From Psychroflexus montanilacus (lineage in GTDB: Bacteria; Bacteroidota; Bacteroidia; Flavobacteriales; Flavobacteriaceae): DNA of 64,000 bases. Below the pieces are notes generated by a model, which did not search any database, had not been told where the DNA came from, and saw only the letters and a list, made by a program, of their open reading frames with translations. Below, piece by piece: positions 9,018 through 18,637 of the stretch. The DNA lies in NCBI RefSeq assembly GCF_020164535.1, contig NZ_JAIQZC010000001.1:806001-870000 (forward strand). The letters are read 5' to 3'. The position numbers and the translations under genes are program-made. Numbering within the stretch: the first letter of the stretch is position 1; every line of letters starts with the position of its first letter.

Positions 9018-10118
9018 TTATAGCACTTTTAACATCGTCCTAGATTTATTCACGGTTTCAGCCCACTCCTCTTCAGGATCACTGTCTTTGGTAATGCCTC
9101 CACCCACATAAATATTGATTTTTCCATCAGCATAACTCAAGCATCTCAAATTCACAAACAAATTTGACGTTCTCACAATGGATTTGTAAGCTTGATTCTC
9201 CTGATTTTTAGTTCTACCAGAGCGCTGGTTGTGCTGTGGCATATTTAATTCTCCAAAAAATCCAGTGTAAAACTGCCTGCTGTAAGCTTCATTGGCTCGC
9301 AAAAACTGGTATGCTTTCTCCTTAGGCAATCCACAAACCGCTGGTGTAGGGTGCAAAGCCTTCAGGATGGGTCCAAGTTGTGAAGTTTCAAAGCAAGCTT
9401 TGATATCTGTTCGCAAATGCAACAATTCGCCGGCTTTATCAGTTTTAGTCTCCGAAATGTTCAAGCCAGACACATGAGGCGCCAAAGCATTTTCGATCTC
9501 ATCTGTTACAATTTGCTGCTCATCCTGCTCCTTCAAAGTCCACTCGCGCCCCTCATCCATACGCTTGGTTCCCGCCAGCGACATGGTTTCCAACTGACTC
9601 CTATACGTTTTTACCAAAACCTCGGGCGACGCTCCTGCCCAAAAGCCAACCTCAGGATGAAACCACACGTAAGTAAAAGCTTCAGGGTAAAACTGGATCA
9701 ATTTCAGAAATAATCCCGCTGGATCTTGCAAATCATAGTCAGCAGAAATTTTTCGTGAAACCACTATTTTTTTAAACTCCTTAGCTTTGATTTGCTCAAT
9801 CGCTTTAGAGAGCAAGTTCAGGTACTTTTCTTTTTCTTCTGGTGGTTGTTTTATGCTGAATTTGCTTTGCGATTCACTACCAGGTTCGATGAGCTCAAAC
9901 TTCAATACCTCAGAAGAAACTTCGGGGAACACGATGGGTGGGGATGAGATTTCAAAAGGTGAAAATATAAATCCAGCCTCATCGTAAGACTGAAGGTGGC
10001 GTAGCTTGACATCTTCAGGAAAAAAGCAATGCACCTGTGTATCATCTGGCTTATGGTAAGCCAAAAAAGGCTGTTTTGAGGCCCAAGCCTGATCGATATG
10101 TTGAACTAAACCCTGCAT
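9018..10118 (-). CDS. menF: Isochorismate synthase
   Basis: Chorismate-binding enzyme that converts chorismate to isochorismate and feeds MenD. The 366 residues carry the family C-terminal catalytic domain: KKIVVSRKI (about 127-135), LAGTKRMDEG, the signature HPTPAVCGLPKEKAYQFLR, the Mg-binding region YTGFFGELN, and GGGITKDSDPEEEW. The ATG overlaps the stop of the upstream thioesterase by one base (TAATG), so translation is probably coupled. MenF, MenD and the thioesterase form a menaquinone group. The alternative family member EntC (siderophores) is unlikely because menD follows. Confidence 0.93.
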   Translation of the reverse strand: MQGLVQHIDQAWASKQPFLAYHKPDDTQVHCFFPEDVKLRHLQSYDEAGFIFSPFEISSPPIVFPEVSSEVLKFELIEPGSESQSKFSIKQPPEEKEKYLNLLSKAIEQIKAKEFKKIVVSRKISADYDLQDPAGLFLKLIQFYPEAFTYVWFHPEVGFWAGASPEVLVKTYRSQLETMSLAGTKRMDEGREWTLKEQDEQQIVTDEIENALAPHVSGLNISETKTDKAGELLHLRTDIKACFETSQLGPILKALHPTPAVCGLPKEKAYQFLRANEAYSRQFYTGFFGELNMPQHNQRSGRTKNQENQAYKSIVRTSNLFVNLRCLSYADGKINIYVGGGITKDSDPEEEWAETVNKSRTMLKVL

Positions 10119-10537
10119 TAGCTGGCTTTTGGCAAAGCAATGGTGGTTAATTTCACTGCCGAAATCAATCTTCCTTCCACATCTTTAAGCTTGATGTCCC
10201 AAACTTGGGTCGTTCTACCTTTGTGAATAAAAGTCGCCGTCGCAAACACATCGCCGTCTTTCAAACTTCGCACATGATTGGCAGAAATCTCCAACCCCCG
10301 AATCATAAAATTTTTGGTGTCCAGAAACACAAAACAAGCGGCACTTCCTACGCTTTCAGCCAGGGCTACCATGGCACCGCCATGCAAAACCCCATCAGGC
10401 TGGTGCACTTTGGGTGTTACTGGCATTTTGGCCGTGAGAAAATCCTCGCCAACATCCACATAGGAAATGTCTAGAGTTTCCATTAAAGTATTTTTATTAT
10501 AAGCATTGCATTGCTCGAGAATATGTTGTTTATCCAT
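10118..10537 (-). CDS. PaaI-like hotdog thioesterase, candidate DHNA-CoA hydrolase
   Basis: Hotdog-fold acyl-CoA thioesterase of about 139 residues, with the family helix motif PDGVLHGGAMVALAESVGS. Its position as first gene of the menF-menD operon suggests hydrolysis of 1,4-dihydroxy-2-naphthoyl-CoA (the MenI role), but this is inferred from context only. A longer reading from TTG 10558 is rejected because that TTG is part of a TAATTTTG -7 box (10556-10563). Starts at 10543 or 10537 both lie downstream of the predicted transcription start; the second gives MDKQHILEQ. The stop overlaps the menF ATG by one base. Confidence 0.85.
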   Translation of the reverse strand: MDKQHILEQCNAYNKNTLMETLDISYVDVGEDFLTAKMPVTPKVHQPDGVLHGGAMVALAESVGSAACFVFLDTKNFMIRGLEISANHVRSLKDGDVFATATFIHKGRTTQVWDIKLKDVEGRLISAVKLTTIALPKAS

Positions 10538-10555
10538 TATCATCAATTGATTTAA

Positions 10556-10563
10556 CAAAATTA
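10556..10563 (-). promoter_or_regulatory. -7 promoter box for thioesterase-menF-menD
   Basis: Reads TAATTTTG on the minus strand, an exact TAnnTTTG match, 13-19 bases before the two candidate ATGs of the thioesterase gene. It overlaps the spurious TTG start at 10558. No clear -33 element. Confidence 0.5.
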
Positions 10564-10639
10564 CGAAAGCAAACGCATCAGCGCTATTTATCCCGATTAT
10601 TTTAAAAGAGTTTTATGGAATTAGTTGGTGAGTGGGGAG

Positions 10640-10785
10640 TTTTTTCTGCTTCAGCATGGACTCTAGTACTTTTCATTGAACAACGATTCTTCAGTCGCTG
10701 AAAAGGCTCCTTTAGAATGACACTCAATATTCAGTATTCGTTTTTCTGTATTCTCTATTCAGTATTCATCATTCGATATTCTTTC
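10640..10785. repeat. Intergenic degenerate repeat region
   Basis: The gap 10559-10808 holds no gene. It has a small dyad TTCAG-tcg-CTGAA (10690-10702) within a stretch ending TTTAGAATGACAC, a form often seen in dispersed bacterial intergenic repeats. An ATTC-rich tract follows, in which TATTCAGTATTC occurs twice (10728-10739 and 10756-10767) with further ATTC units around it. This looks like repeat-derived spacer DNA between the GH113 gene and the thioesterase operon. Confidence 0.45.
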
Positions 10786-10808
10786 CGCTTGAATTTGACT
10801 TCCATACT

Positions 10809-11816
10809 TCATTGCTTGTAAAATGACTTCAAGTAGGCTTCAGACGTTTTACCCTGGACTGTAAACCGGTTTTTATGCCGTTCAGAAGTTGAATCGAAAT
10901 TAGGAAACCATTTCCATAAAAAGCCTCCAGCAAACCACTCCTCTGCCCATAGACTTTGATGCAGGCCTGTCAATAAATTCAGTTGAGCCAATTCATTTGC
11001 GGAATAGTCACTCCTGGAGGAATCCCAAGGCTCTTTCCCAGCAAAATCAATGCTTCTATAGCCATATTCAGTAAAAAGAATTTTGGTTTGATAGTCTTCA
11101 GAAAAAGATTCTAAGTCTATTTTCAAGGTTTCCCAAGTGGAATTCACTTCTTTCAAGCTTGGCGTTTTAGAATCAGAAATGGGAAAATAAGCATCGATTC
11201 CTATAAAATCCAGGCTATCCCAAAATCCAACATTCTGGTAGGTATCCCAGTTTTCAGCATAAGTGAGTTGACCAGAATAAACAGCCTTCACATCCTCTAT
11301 GAGTTCACACCAGAATCCAGGCCTTCGGGTCACAAATTCATGCAATTCTGTTCCCAAACAGAAAAGTGAAACTTGATTTTTTTCCGCTAACTTGACGAAG
11401 GCCATGACATAAGCCTTATAATTCTTTTCAAACTGAACCCAGTCGTTTTCGGAAGTCATCGCGATATCTCCAGTAAATACTCCACTCCCCACCCAAATAT
11501 GGGGTTTCAGCATCACTTCTATTTCCAAAGCCTGAAGTGTTTTCACATCAGCTCCAATGCCTGAAAGCGTTTCTCCAGACCATTGCCTGTTAGTATCAAA
11601 AATAAATTCTACCTCATCAGCTTTGGGCATAAAAGCGTATGGCATCACAGCCACAAAATTAGAACCGGTTTGCTGGAGAGCTTCAGCCTTGACCTTATGG
11701 ATTGTTGATCTTGAGGCCACCATACTCAAGCCATTGATTTTGTTATCTTGAGAACGCACCCAAAGGGAATTGCTGATTAAAAAAATGAAAACCAGAGGAA
11801 ATCTTAATATGTTCAT
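10809..11816 (-). CDS. GH113-type glycoside hydrolase (mannanase-like), secreted
   Basis: A 335-residue secreted TIM-barrel protein of glycoside hydrolase family 113, whose studied members cleave beta-mannans. It has an N-terminal signal peptide (about 1-22), VMLKPHIWVGSG on an inner strand, a likely acid/base Glu157 in LFCLGTELHEF, and a likely nucleophile Glu250 in KILFTEYGYRS. The spacing suits the family. It has no lipobox cysteine, so it should be periplasmic or exported. It stands alone, with no mannan-use genes near, so the natural substrate is uncertain and may be an endogenous glycan. Confidence 0.8.
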   Translation of the reverse strand: MNILRFPLVFIFLISNSLWVRSQDNKINGLSMVASRSTIHKVKAEALQQTGSNFVAVMPYAFMPKADEVEFIFDTNRQWSGETLSGIGADVKTLQALEIEVMLKPHIWVGSGVFTGDIAMTSENDWVQFEKNYKAYVMAFVKLAEKNQVSLFCLGTELHEFVTRRPGFWCELIEDVKAVYSGQLTYAENWDTYQNVGFWDSLDFIGIDAYFPISDSKTPSLKEVNSTWETLKIDLESFSEDYQTKILFTEYGYRSIDFAGKEPWDSSRSDYSANELAQLNLLTGLHQSLWAEEWFAGGFLWKWFPNFDSTSERHKNRFTVQGKTSEAYLKSFYKQ

Positions 11817-12017
11817 GTTGAACGAAATTAAACATTTACTTTGAGTTAGATTTTAACTAAAAATTAAAACCTTAATCAGATAGTATTGTGATTTCCTTAT
11901 AGGTTTTACCTAATAAATTTCGAACTGTTAAATCAATTAAAATGAAATTAATTATTTATGTTTACGAAAAGTTAAATCAATCCCTGCATATTTAGAAAAA
12001 CAAAGTCAACACCATAA

Positions 12018-12728
12018 ATGATAAAAGTGAAATATTTTTTTCTTAAAATCCTACTACTGAATGGAATATGTCTTTTTGCTCAATCTAGTGAAGTTTATAC
12101 TTGGTTTGACAATGAGATAGGCCTTGAGAATTCAAGCTTGTACAATGGTATAGAATTTATAAATCTCTACAATCCTATAAACAATAAACACCGATTCTTT
12201 GAAGCTCAAACATTTTCTAATGGTAATGTGTCATACGATAAACAGGAATTTTATAATGTAGCTTTAAAGTATGATTTATTTGAAGATCAGTTGATTGTAA
12301 AGATAGAAAACCCAAAAGGGACTAATCAAATTTTATTATTGAAAGATAAGATTGAAAATTTTGAAATCGAAAAAAAATATTTTGAGTACTTAAAAGAGGC
12401 TAAATTTAAAAATGATTTTTCCCCAGGATTCTACCAATTACTTACAGAAAATGAAAATTTCAAATTATACAAACGGAATCGAAAAAAGATTGACAAAGGG
12501 ATAAAAAACAATGCCGTTTATTATGAATTCAAAGAAGTAAAACCAATCTATGTTGTGAAATCTGAGAATGAGTATTTTGAAGTCAAGCGTAAACGAGATT
12601 TGACTAAAAGATACCCAGACTTGAAAAAGGAGTTATCAAATTTCAGATGGAATTCCAAAAATTTTAAAAAAAACGACAGTCAATTGATCTTAGCTATCAA
12701 TAAACTAGGCCAAGTTCTAGAAAAATAA
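12018..12728 (+). CDS. Hypothetical secreted protein, first gene of TonB receptor operon
   Basis: I do not recognise this 236-residue protein. It has a signal peptide (about 1-21, cleavage near FAQ) and a lysine-rich mature part (LKEAKFKNDFSPGFY, YKRNRKKIDKG, VKRKRDLTKRYPDLKKEL) with no cysteine lipobox. It lies 17 bases before a TonB-dependent receptor on the same strand and is probably co-transcribed. The composition is A+T-rich by eye, like the rest of this operon. Secretion and operon membership are likely; no function can be given. Confidence 0.75.
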   Translation: MIKVKYFFLKILLLNGICLFAQSSEVYTWFDNEIGLENSSLYNGIEFINLYNPINNKHRFFEAQTFSNGNVSYDKQEFYNVALKYDLFEDQLIVKIENPKGTNQILLLKDKIENFEIEKKYFEYLKEAKFKNDFSPGFYQLLTENENFKLYKRNRKKIDKGIKNNAVYYEFKEVKPIYVVKSENEYFEVKRKRDLTKRYPDLKKELSNFRWNSKNFKKNDSQLILAINKLGQVLEK

Positions 12729-12745
12729 CTTCACCTTTTTAATTC

Positions 12746-15493
12746 ATGAAACGACTTATTATATTATCTTTTTTCTTCATAATTTCCAACCAGCTTTATA
12801 GTCAAGACAACCAAAAATATTCTTTTGCTTTTGACACTGTTTCATTAAAAGAGGTCTTTTTTGAAATTGAGTCTAAAACCGATTATAAGATTTATTTCCT
12901 TGAAGATTGGATAAAAGGAAAAATGATAACTAGAGAATTTGCTAATCAAAGCGTAGACAAGATTATGGAGGATCTTTTAAAAGGGACTTCTCTGAATTTT
13001 AAAATTATTGATGAAAAAATAATTTTGACTCTTGGAAATATGATTATTTCAAACCTTCCCAACAATTATTTTTCTGAAGAAAAGCAACCCTCAGAACAAA
13101 AATCTCAGGATCCAATCTTTTTCAAAGAAAGTGTAGAGGAAATAAAAAGAGGTATAGAAACAGTAATTGTATCAAAACAGAATGCAAATGACACTAAGTC
13201 AACTTATAAGCTGAGTGGAAAAGCTATAAATAGATTCACAGGGGACCCTATTCCTAACCTGACAATTCAAGCAAAAGGAACTAATAATTTTGCAATTACA
13301 GACTTTGATGGTAATTACAGTATCGAATTAAATCGTGGTGAAAGTATTATTACAGCTCAGGCTATGGGGATGAATACTTTAGTTAAACGTATAATTTTAT
13401 ACAATGATGGAGAGTATAACCTTGAGCTAAACGAAAGTCTTGAGTCATTAAGTGAAGTTTTAATCAACACAAGTGCCCAGGCCAATGTAAGAAATACGCT
13501 TACAGGAGTTTCAAGAATTGAAATCCAGGACATCAAAAATATTCCTTTAGTTCTGGGAGAGCGAGATATTTTGAAAGTAGCTACAACATTACCAGGTATT
13601 TCTAGTGCTGGAGAAGGAGCAATTGGATACAACGTGAGAGGAGGCAAAGCAGATCAAAATTTATTTCTCCTGGATGGTGCTTCTATTTATAACCCAACAC
13701 ATTTCTTTGGAATTTTTTCAGCAATAAACCCTTTTACAACAGATGCAGCTCAGGTTTACAAGGGCAGTATTCCAGCTAAATACGGTGGTAGATTGGCCTC
13801 AGTTTTTGAGATTTCAACTAAAAATGGATCTAAAGAAAAATTTAAGGGTGAAGTTTCTATTGGGCCAGTGACAGGTAATGTTACTATAGAAACCCCTATT
13901 GTCGAAGGTAAATCTAGTATTGTTATAGGTGGTAGAGGCACTTATTCAGATTGGATTTTAAACAATCTAGACGATCCTGTTTTAAAAAATTCTAAAGCTT
14001 CATTTTATGACTTCATTTTAAAATATAACCATGAAATCGATGAAAAAAATGACTTGAGTGTAACTGGATATCATAGCAGTGATTTATTCAATATTACAAT
14101 TGACTCAGTTTATTCATACACCAACACTCTTGCCTCTGTAAATTGGGATAGGAAAATAAGTGAGGACACTAGATCTAATTTAAAACTAGCTCACAGTAGA
14201 TATCAATTCGGGATCGAATTTGAAGGCAGAGCTAATAATAATTTTGATTTTGGATTTGACTTACAAGAAACTGAAATTAGTTATGGTTTAAATCATTTAA
14301 TCAATGAGAAACATCGTTTAGAAGTAGGACTTTCATCAAAACTGTATTCAATCAATCCAGGCAGTATTGAGCCTATTGGTGAAGAATCAATTGTAACTCC
14401 CTTTGCAGTAAATAACGAAAATGGCTTGGAGTCTGCAATATATGTCTCTGATGAATGGACCTTAAGCGAAAAGCTATCGGTTAATGCGGGGTTGCGATTT
14501 TCTGTATTCAATTTTTTAGGCGAAACTACTCAGAGAACTTATTCGCCCGATGCTCCTTTGAGTGATGCTACAGTTACTGGGGCAGATGAGTTTGGGAATA
14601 ATGAAATAGTAGAAACATATGCTGGGCCCGAAATAAGAGTTTCTGCAAGATATTTATTCAACCCCTCTTTTTCATTAAGAGGAGCGTACAATAGTACCTT
14701 ACAATACATTCATACGTTGTCAAATAACACGACTGCATCACCAATAGATACCTGGAAATTAAGTGATCGATTTATAGAGCCACAGCGGAGTGAACAATAT
14801 TCCTTAGGACTTTTTAAAAATCTTAATGGTACTAAATATGAGTTGAGTCTTGAAGGCTATTATAAAAATCTTGAAAATACACTTGATTATAAAGTTGGGG
14901 GTCAGCTAATACTAAATGAATTTGTTGAAACTGAAGTCCTCCAAGGCGATGGGAAATCTTACGGGGTTGAACTTTTAATGAAAAAAAATGAAGGAAATCT
15001 CAACGGATATCTTGGATATTCGTACTCTAGGACATTTTACAGACTAGACAGCCAATTTGCAGAAGAACGTGTAAATCAAGGTGATTTTTTTCCAGCAAAT
15101 TTTGATATTCCGCACGAATTAAGCCTAGTACTCAACTACAAACTAACAAAAAGGTATAGTTTTTCGGGAAATTTCATTTATCAAACAGGAAGACCTGTTA
15201 CATTTCCTGTGGGTGCTTTTCAAGAGGGAGGTAATAATTATGTACTGTTTAGTGATCGAAATCAATTCAGGATACCCGATTATTTTCGAGTAGATTTAGG
15301 GATAAATATTGAAGGTAATCACCGTATACAGAAGTTCGCCCATAGTTTTTGGAACATCTCCGTTTATAATGTGTTGGGAAGAAACAACCCTTATTCTACC
15401 TTTTTTGTAACAGACAATGGACAGGTAAGAGCTTTTCAAAGTTCAATTTTTACAGTGCCTATTCCAACCATAACTTACAATTTCAAATTTTGA
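12746..15493 (+). CDS. TonB-dependent outer-membrane receptor with STN and CarboxypepD-like domains
   Basis: Outer-membrane receptor that imports a ligand with energy from TonB. Its 915 residues hold a signal peptide (1-20), an STN domain (about 26-97, often used in trans-envelope signalling), a CarboxypepD_reg-like beta domain (about 153-235, DFDGNYSIEL), a plug (about 250-360, GYNVRGGKADQNLFLLDG and GSIPAKYGGRLASVFEI) and a barrel ending TITYNFKF with the usual terminal Phe. A DUF4249 lipoprotein follows after 20 bases, the usual partner of this receptor class. No SusD-like gene and no FecI/FecR pair is next to it, so a glycan substrate is not implied. Confidence 0.93.
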   Translation: MKRLIILSFFFIISNQLYSQDNQKYSFAFDTVSLKEVFFEIESKTDYKIYFLEDWIKGKMITREFANQSVDKIMEDLLKGTSLNFKIIDEKIILTLGNMIISNLPNNYFSEEKQPSEQKSQDPIFFKESVEEIKRGIETVIVSKQNANDTKSTYKLSGKAINRFTGDPIPNLTIQAKGTNNFAITDFDGNYSIELNRGESIITAQAMGMNTLVKRIILYNDGEYNLELNESLESLSEVLINTSAQANVRNTLTGVSRIEIQDIKNIPLVLGERDILKVATTLPGISSAGEGAIGYNVRGGKADQNLFLLDGASIYNPTHFFGIFSAINPFTTDAAQVYKGSIPAKYGGRLASVFEISTKNGSKEKFKGEVSIGPVTGNVTIETPIVEGKSSIVIGGRGTYSDWILNNLDDPVLKNSKASFYDFILKYNHEIDEKNDLSVTGYHSSDLFNITIDSVYSYTNTLASVNWDRKISEDTRSNLKLAHSRYQFGIEFEGRANNNFDFGFDLQETEISYGLNHLINEKHRLEVGLSSKLYSINPGSIEPIGEESIVTPFAVNNENGLESAIYVSDEWTLSEKLSVNAGLRFSVFNFLGETTQRTYSPDAPLSDATVTGADEFGNNEIVETYAGPEIRVSARYLFNPSFSLRGAYNSTLQYIHTLSNNTTASPIDTWKLSDRFIEPQRSEQYSLGLFKNLNGTKYELSLEGYYKNLENTLDYKVGGQLILNEFVETEVLQGDGKSYGVELLMKKNEGNLNGYLGYSYSRTFYRLDSQFAEERVNQGDFFPANFDIPHELSLVLNYKLTKRYSFSGNFIYQTGRPVTFPVGAFQEGGNNYVLFSDRNQFRIPDYFRVDLGINIEGNHRIQKFAHSFWNISVYNVLGRNNPYSTFFVTDNGQVRAFQSSIFTVPIPTITYNFKF

Positions 15494-15513
15494 TTAAATC
15501 AACTAGTTAAGTA

Positions 15514-16728
15514 ATGAAATCATTAAAAAAATACGAATTAATACCCCTTAAAATGCTTCTCTGTTTAAGTTTAGCATTCTCATTAATGTCATGTGTAGAG
15601 GAGATTGAATTGAGAACTCAAGATTTTGAAAGCATAATAGTCTTTGAAGCCAATATCACCAATGAATTTAAGCAACAAGAAGTTTTTATTTCCAGAACCT
15701 TTAGATTTGAAGATGACGGGCCCTCAAAAGAAACAAATGCAGACGTAAGAGTACTATCAAACGGTTCACCGTTTGCAGATTTCATAGAAATAGAACCTGG
15801 GAGGTATCTGTCAAGACAACCATTTGCAGCACAAGAAAATATAAGTTATAGCCTGGAAGTTACAACTCGAGATGGTAGAAATTACATCTCTGAGCCCTCA
15901 CAATTACCTGGTGTCGCAGAAATAGAATCAATGAGTGTTGAACCTTCCCAGGATGGGTTTGGGAATACAGGGGTTTCAATTTTGGTAAATAGCACTGGCA
16001 ATTCAGCTCAAGGAAATTTTTATAAATTCGAGTATTCTGAAACTTACAAAATTATCGCTCCTTTCTGGAGAAGTGATAATCTGGTACCTGATAGCCAAGT
16101 AGGACCTTGCGACTTCTCAATTCAACCCCGTGAAGAAGAAGAACGTGTTTGTTTCAGCACCAATGAATCTATTGATATTATTTTGGCTGAAACCCTTAGT
16201 TTACCTGAAGATAAAATTAACAACTTTGAGACAAGATTTATTAGACTTGACAACACAATTATAGCTCACCGGTACAGTATACTTTTAAAACAGTTTGTGA
16301 TTCCCAGTACTGCGAATGATTATTTTCAAAAAAGAAGAGAATTATCATCTCAAGACAACTTATTTTCACAAGCTCAACCTGGTTTTTTGGAAGGTAATAT
16401 CACTTCTGTAGAATCTCCTGAAGAGGAACGTGTAATCGGAGTTTTTTACACATCTACAGTAAGTGAAAATCGATTTTATTTTAATTGGGTGGATTTATTT
16501 CCTAACCAAGATCCTCCTGAAATACCTTGCCGAACTTCTGCCCCACCCTTAACAAATATAGACGGGAGTTGTCTTTTAGAAGAATCTGTAATTGCAAATA
16601 GGGTAAGATATTGGGAGCCCAATTTAAATCAAGGTGAAAATGAGGGGCCTTATGTAGTTGTACCCAGAGAGTGCGGGGATTGTACAGCAATTGGATCTAA
16701 TATCGTCCCGGATTTTTGGGAAGAATAA
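15514..16728 (+). CDS. DUF4249 lipoprotein, receptor partner
   Basis: A 404-residue lipoprotein with signal peptide and lipobox (LAFSLMSC, Cys about 27). The mature start EEIELRTQDFESIIVFEANITNE is typical of DUF4249, a Bacteroidota family found almost always beside STN-type TonB receptors. The middle carries paired cysteines (VGPCDFSIQPREEEERVCF) and the end has IPCRTSAPP and PRECGDCTA, a cysteine-rich tail. It probably acts at the outer membrane as a lid or co-receptor. It is in operon with the receptor and an MG2/plug-like protein 7 bases after its stop. Confidence 0.88.
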   Translation: MKSLKKYELIPLKMLLCLSLAFSLMSCVEEIELRTQDFESIIVFEANITNEFKQQEVFISRTFRFEDDGPSKETNADVRVLSNGSPFADFIEIEPGRYLSRQPFAAQENISYSLEVTTRDGRNYISEPSQLPGVAEIESMSVEPSQDGFGNTGVSILVNSTGNSAQGNFYKFEYSETYKIIAPFWRSDNLVPDSQVGPCDFSIQPREEEERVCFSTNESIDIILAETLSLPEDKINNFETRFIRLDNTIIAHRYSILLKQFVIPSTANDYFQKRRELSSQDNLFSQAQPGFLEGNITSVESPEEERVIGVFYTSTVSENRFYFNWVDLFPNQDPPEIPCRTSAPPLTNIDGSCLLEESVIANRVRYWEPNLNQGENEGPYVVVPRECGDCTAIGSNIVPDFWEE

Positions 16729-16735
16729 TGTATTT

Positions 16736-18469
16736 ATGAAAACAATAAAAAACTATTTTCTGGTACTTGTTATTTTTTTAATTTGGGATGGTTCCGCTCA
16801 AAACTTATCTACAAACTCAAGTATTGACTTAAAAAGAAAGCAAAATTTGCCTAAAGAGCGTATATATGTACACTCTCATAGTCAAAACGTGTTTGTAGGT
16901 GAAAGTTTTTACTACAAAGTATATGTAACAGCTCCAAAAGATAAACAGTTAAGTAACTTTAGTAAAATTGCTTATGTGCGCCTAATAGGTCAGGAGAATA
17001 GTGTAGTATTTAATCAAAAAATAAAATTGAAAGGAGGTGAAGGTTATGGAAATTATTTAATACCATCTGAGACACCAACAGGCAACTATAAGCTAGTTGC
17101 TTTTACCAAAATGGGACTCCATCAACCAAAAAATAATGTTTTTGTAACAGATATTAGTATTATCAATCCTTATACACCAATTGATCCTAAATTTGTAACT
17201 GTTAAAGAGGAAACATCTAATCATTTAAATTCAGAATTGAATGTAACTAATGATTCTGATATTCAAATATTACTTACGGACAGTATCTTTGGTAAAAGAA
17301 AAAAAGTGGAGTTAAAATTAAAAACAGAAAGCTCAGATGAGTTTGGCATGTATTCAATTTCAATAACAAAACAAAATCACTTTTCATCTACTCAAAAGAC
17401 TGATATTTCAAATTTTGATAATTATCAAAAAACAGTTCAAATTGATGACTTAATTAATCATTTCCCAGAACTAAGAGGAGAATTGATTTCAGGAATAATC
17501 AAGACTTCGAATAAAAATGCCTCCATAAAACAACAACACATTTCGTTATCTATTCCTGAAGAAAATTATGTGTTTAAAATAGGAATTACTGACGATGAAG
17601 GCCGATTTTTTATCAACATAGATGAACCATATTTATCAAATAATGGATTCCTTCAAGTTTTGAATGAATTCGCTGATGATTATGAATTTAAAATCAATGA
17701 TGAACCAATCATAAATGCCTCTGCTCTAACTTTCCAAAATTTAAACTTAAGTAAAGATCTCGAAGATTATATCATAGAAAGAAGTGTTAAAAACCAGATT
17801 CAGAACAACTACTCTTCTGCAAAACAAAACTTACCCAAACCTATTGACAAATCTTATTTTTATGGAGACAATGCAACTGAATATAACTTAGACGACTTTA
17901 CCCGATTTCCAACCTTGGATGAGACTTTTACTGAAATCATAAAAAATGTCTGGTTCAAAAGAAGAGATAATGGTTATGAAATTAGAGTAAGAGCTGTAGA
18001 TGATTTTTTAAGATCACCCTTTGAATCATTAGTTTTAATAGATGGGATATATGTTTCAGATCACACAAAACTATATGAATATAGTGCCTACAATATTCAG
18101 AATATAAGTGTGATAAGAGACAAGTACTATTATGGCGGTAAAATTTTTCAGGGCGTAATAAGTATTGAAACTATAGAAAAAGACTACATAAACAATAATC
18201 AACCAGATCACCTTCAACCAATTCAATTGTTTACACCAGAGCAAGAGAAATCTTATTATAAAGTAGACTACGGCCAAAAAGATGAGCTAGATAACATTCC
18301 AGACTTCAGGACTACATTACTTTGGGAACCGATGTTTCGCATCGAAAAATTAAAAACTTCTATAGAATTTTACACCTCAGATGAAAGTGGAACTTATGAA
18401 ATCATCATTGAAGGAATCAACAAAAATGGTGAACCTATCAATGCAAAGCAGTATTTTAATGTAAGATAA
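16736..18469 (+). CDS. Secreted MG2-like protein with plug-like C-terminal region
   Basis: A 577-residue protein with a signal peptide (1-22). An earlier in-frame ATG at 16658 would overlap the DUF4249 gene, and only the ATG at 16736 gives a signal peptide at the N-terminus. The first domain (about 27-130) has KERIYVHSHSQNVFVGESFYYKVYV-type beta strands resembling an alpha-2-macroglobulin MG2 fold. The C-terminal third (about 400-480), with SPFESLVLIDGIYVSD and GGKIFQGVISIETI, resembles a TonB-receptor plug without a barrel. It probably works with the receptor in the envelope. The domain calls are by eye. The long A+T-rich gene ends the operon. Confidence 0.75.
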   Translation: MKTIKNYFLVLVIFLIWDGSAQNLSTNSSIDLKRKQNLPKERIYVHSHSQNVFVGESFYYKVYVTAPKDKQLSNFSKIAYVRLIGQENSVVFNQKIKLKGGEGYGNYLIPSETPTGNYKLVAFTKMGLHQPKNNVFVTDISIINPYTPIDPKFVTVKEETSNHLNSELNVTNDSDIQILLTDSIFGKRKKVELKLKTESSDEFGMYSISITKQNHFSSTQKTDISNFDNYQKTVQIDDLINHFPELRGELISGIIKTSNKNASIKQQHISLSIPEENYVFKIGITDDEGRFFINIDEPYLSNNGFLQVLNEFADDYEFKINDEPIINASALTFQNLNLSKDLEDYIIERSVKNQIQNNYSSAKQNLPKPIDKSYFYGDNATEYNLDDFTRFPTLDETFTEIIKNVWFKRRDNGYEIRVRAVDDFLRSPFESLVLIDGIYVSDHTKLYEYSAYNIQNISVIRDKYYYGGKIFQGVISIETIEKDYINNNQPDHLQPIQLFTPEQEKSYYKVDYGQKDELDNIPDFRTTLLWEPMFRIEKLKTSIEFYTSDESGTYEIIIEGINKNGEPINAKQYFNVR

Positions 18470-18637
18470 AATATGCTTTGGTTTGGTAATAAATAATTCC
18501 AATTCTTTTGATGATTACCTCAAATAGGTCCTCGCGTTCACTGAAATTACAAGTCAAAACTTCAATAAATTAAATTTATATTTTTAAGTTAGAGCTAACT
18601 GAGAAATCATAAATTTTAAAAAGTTAATACCATAAAA
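18470..18637. other. A+T-rich spacer, nothing recognised
   Basis: This 168-base gap between the envelope operon and the esterase gene has no ORF, no clear hairpin with a T tail and no exact TAnnTTTG box. It probably contains the esterase promoter in a degenerate form (TATTTTTAA near 18580). Confidence 0.4.
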
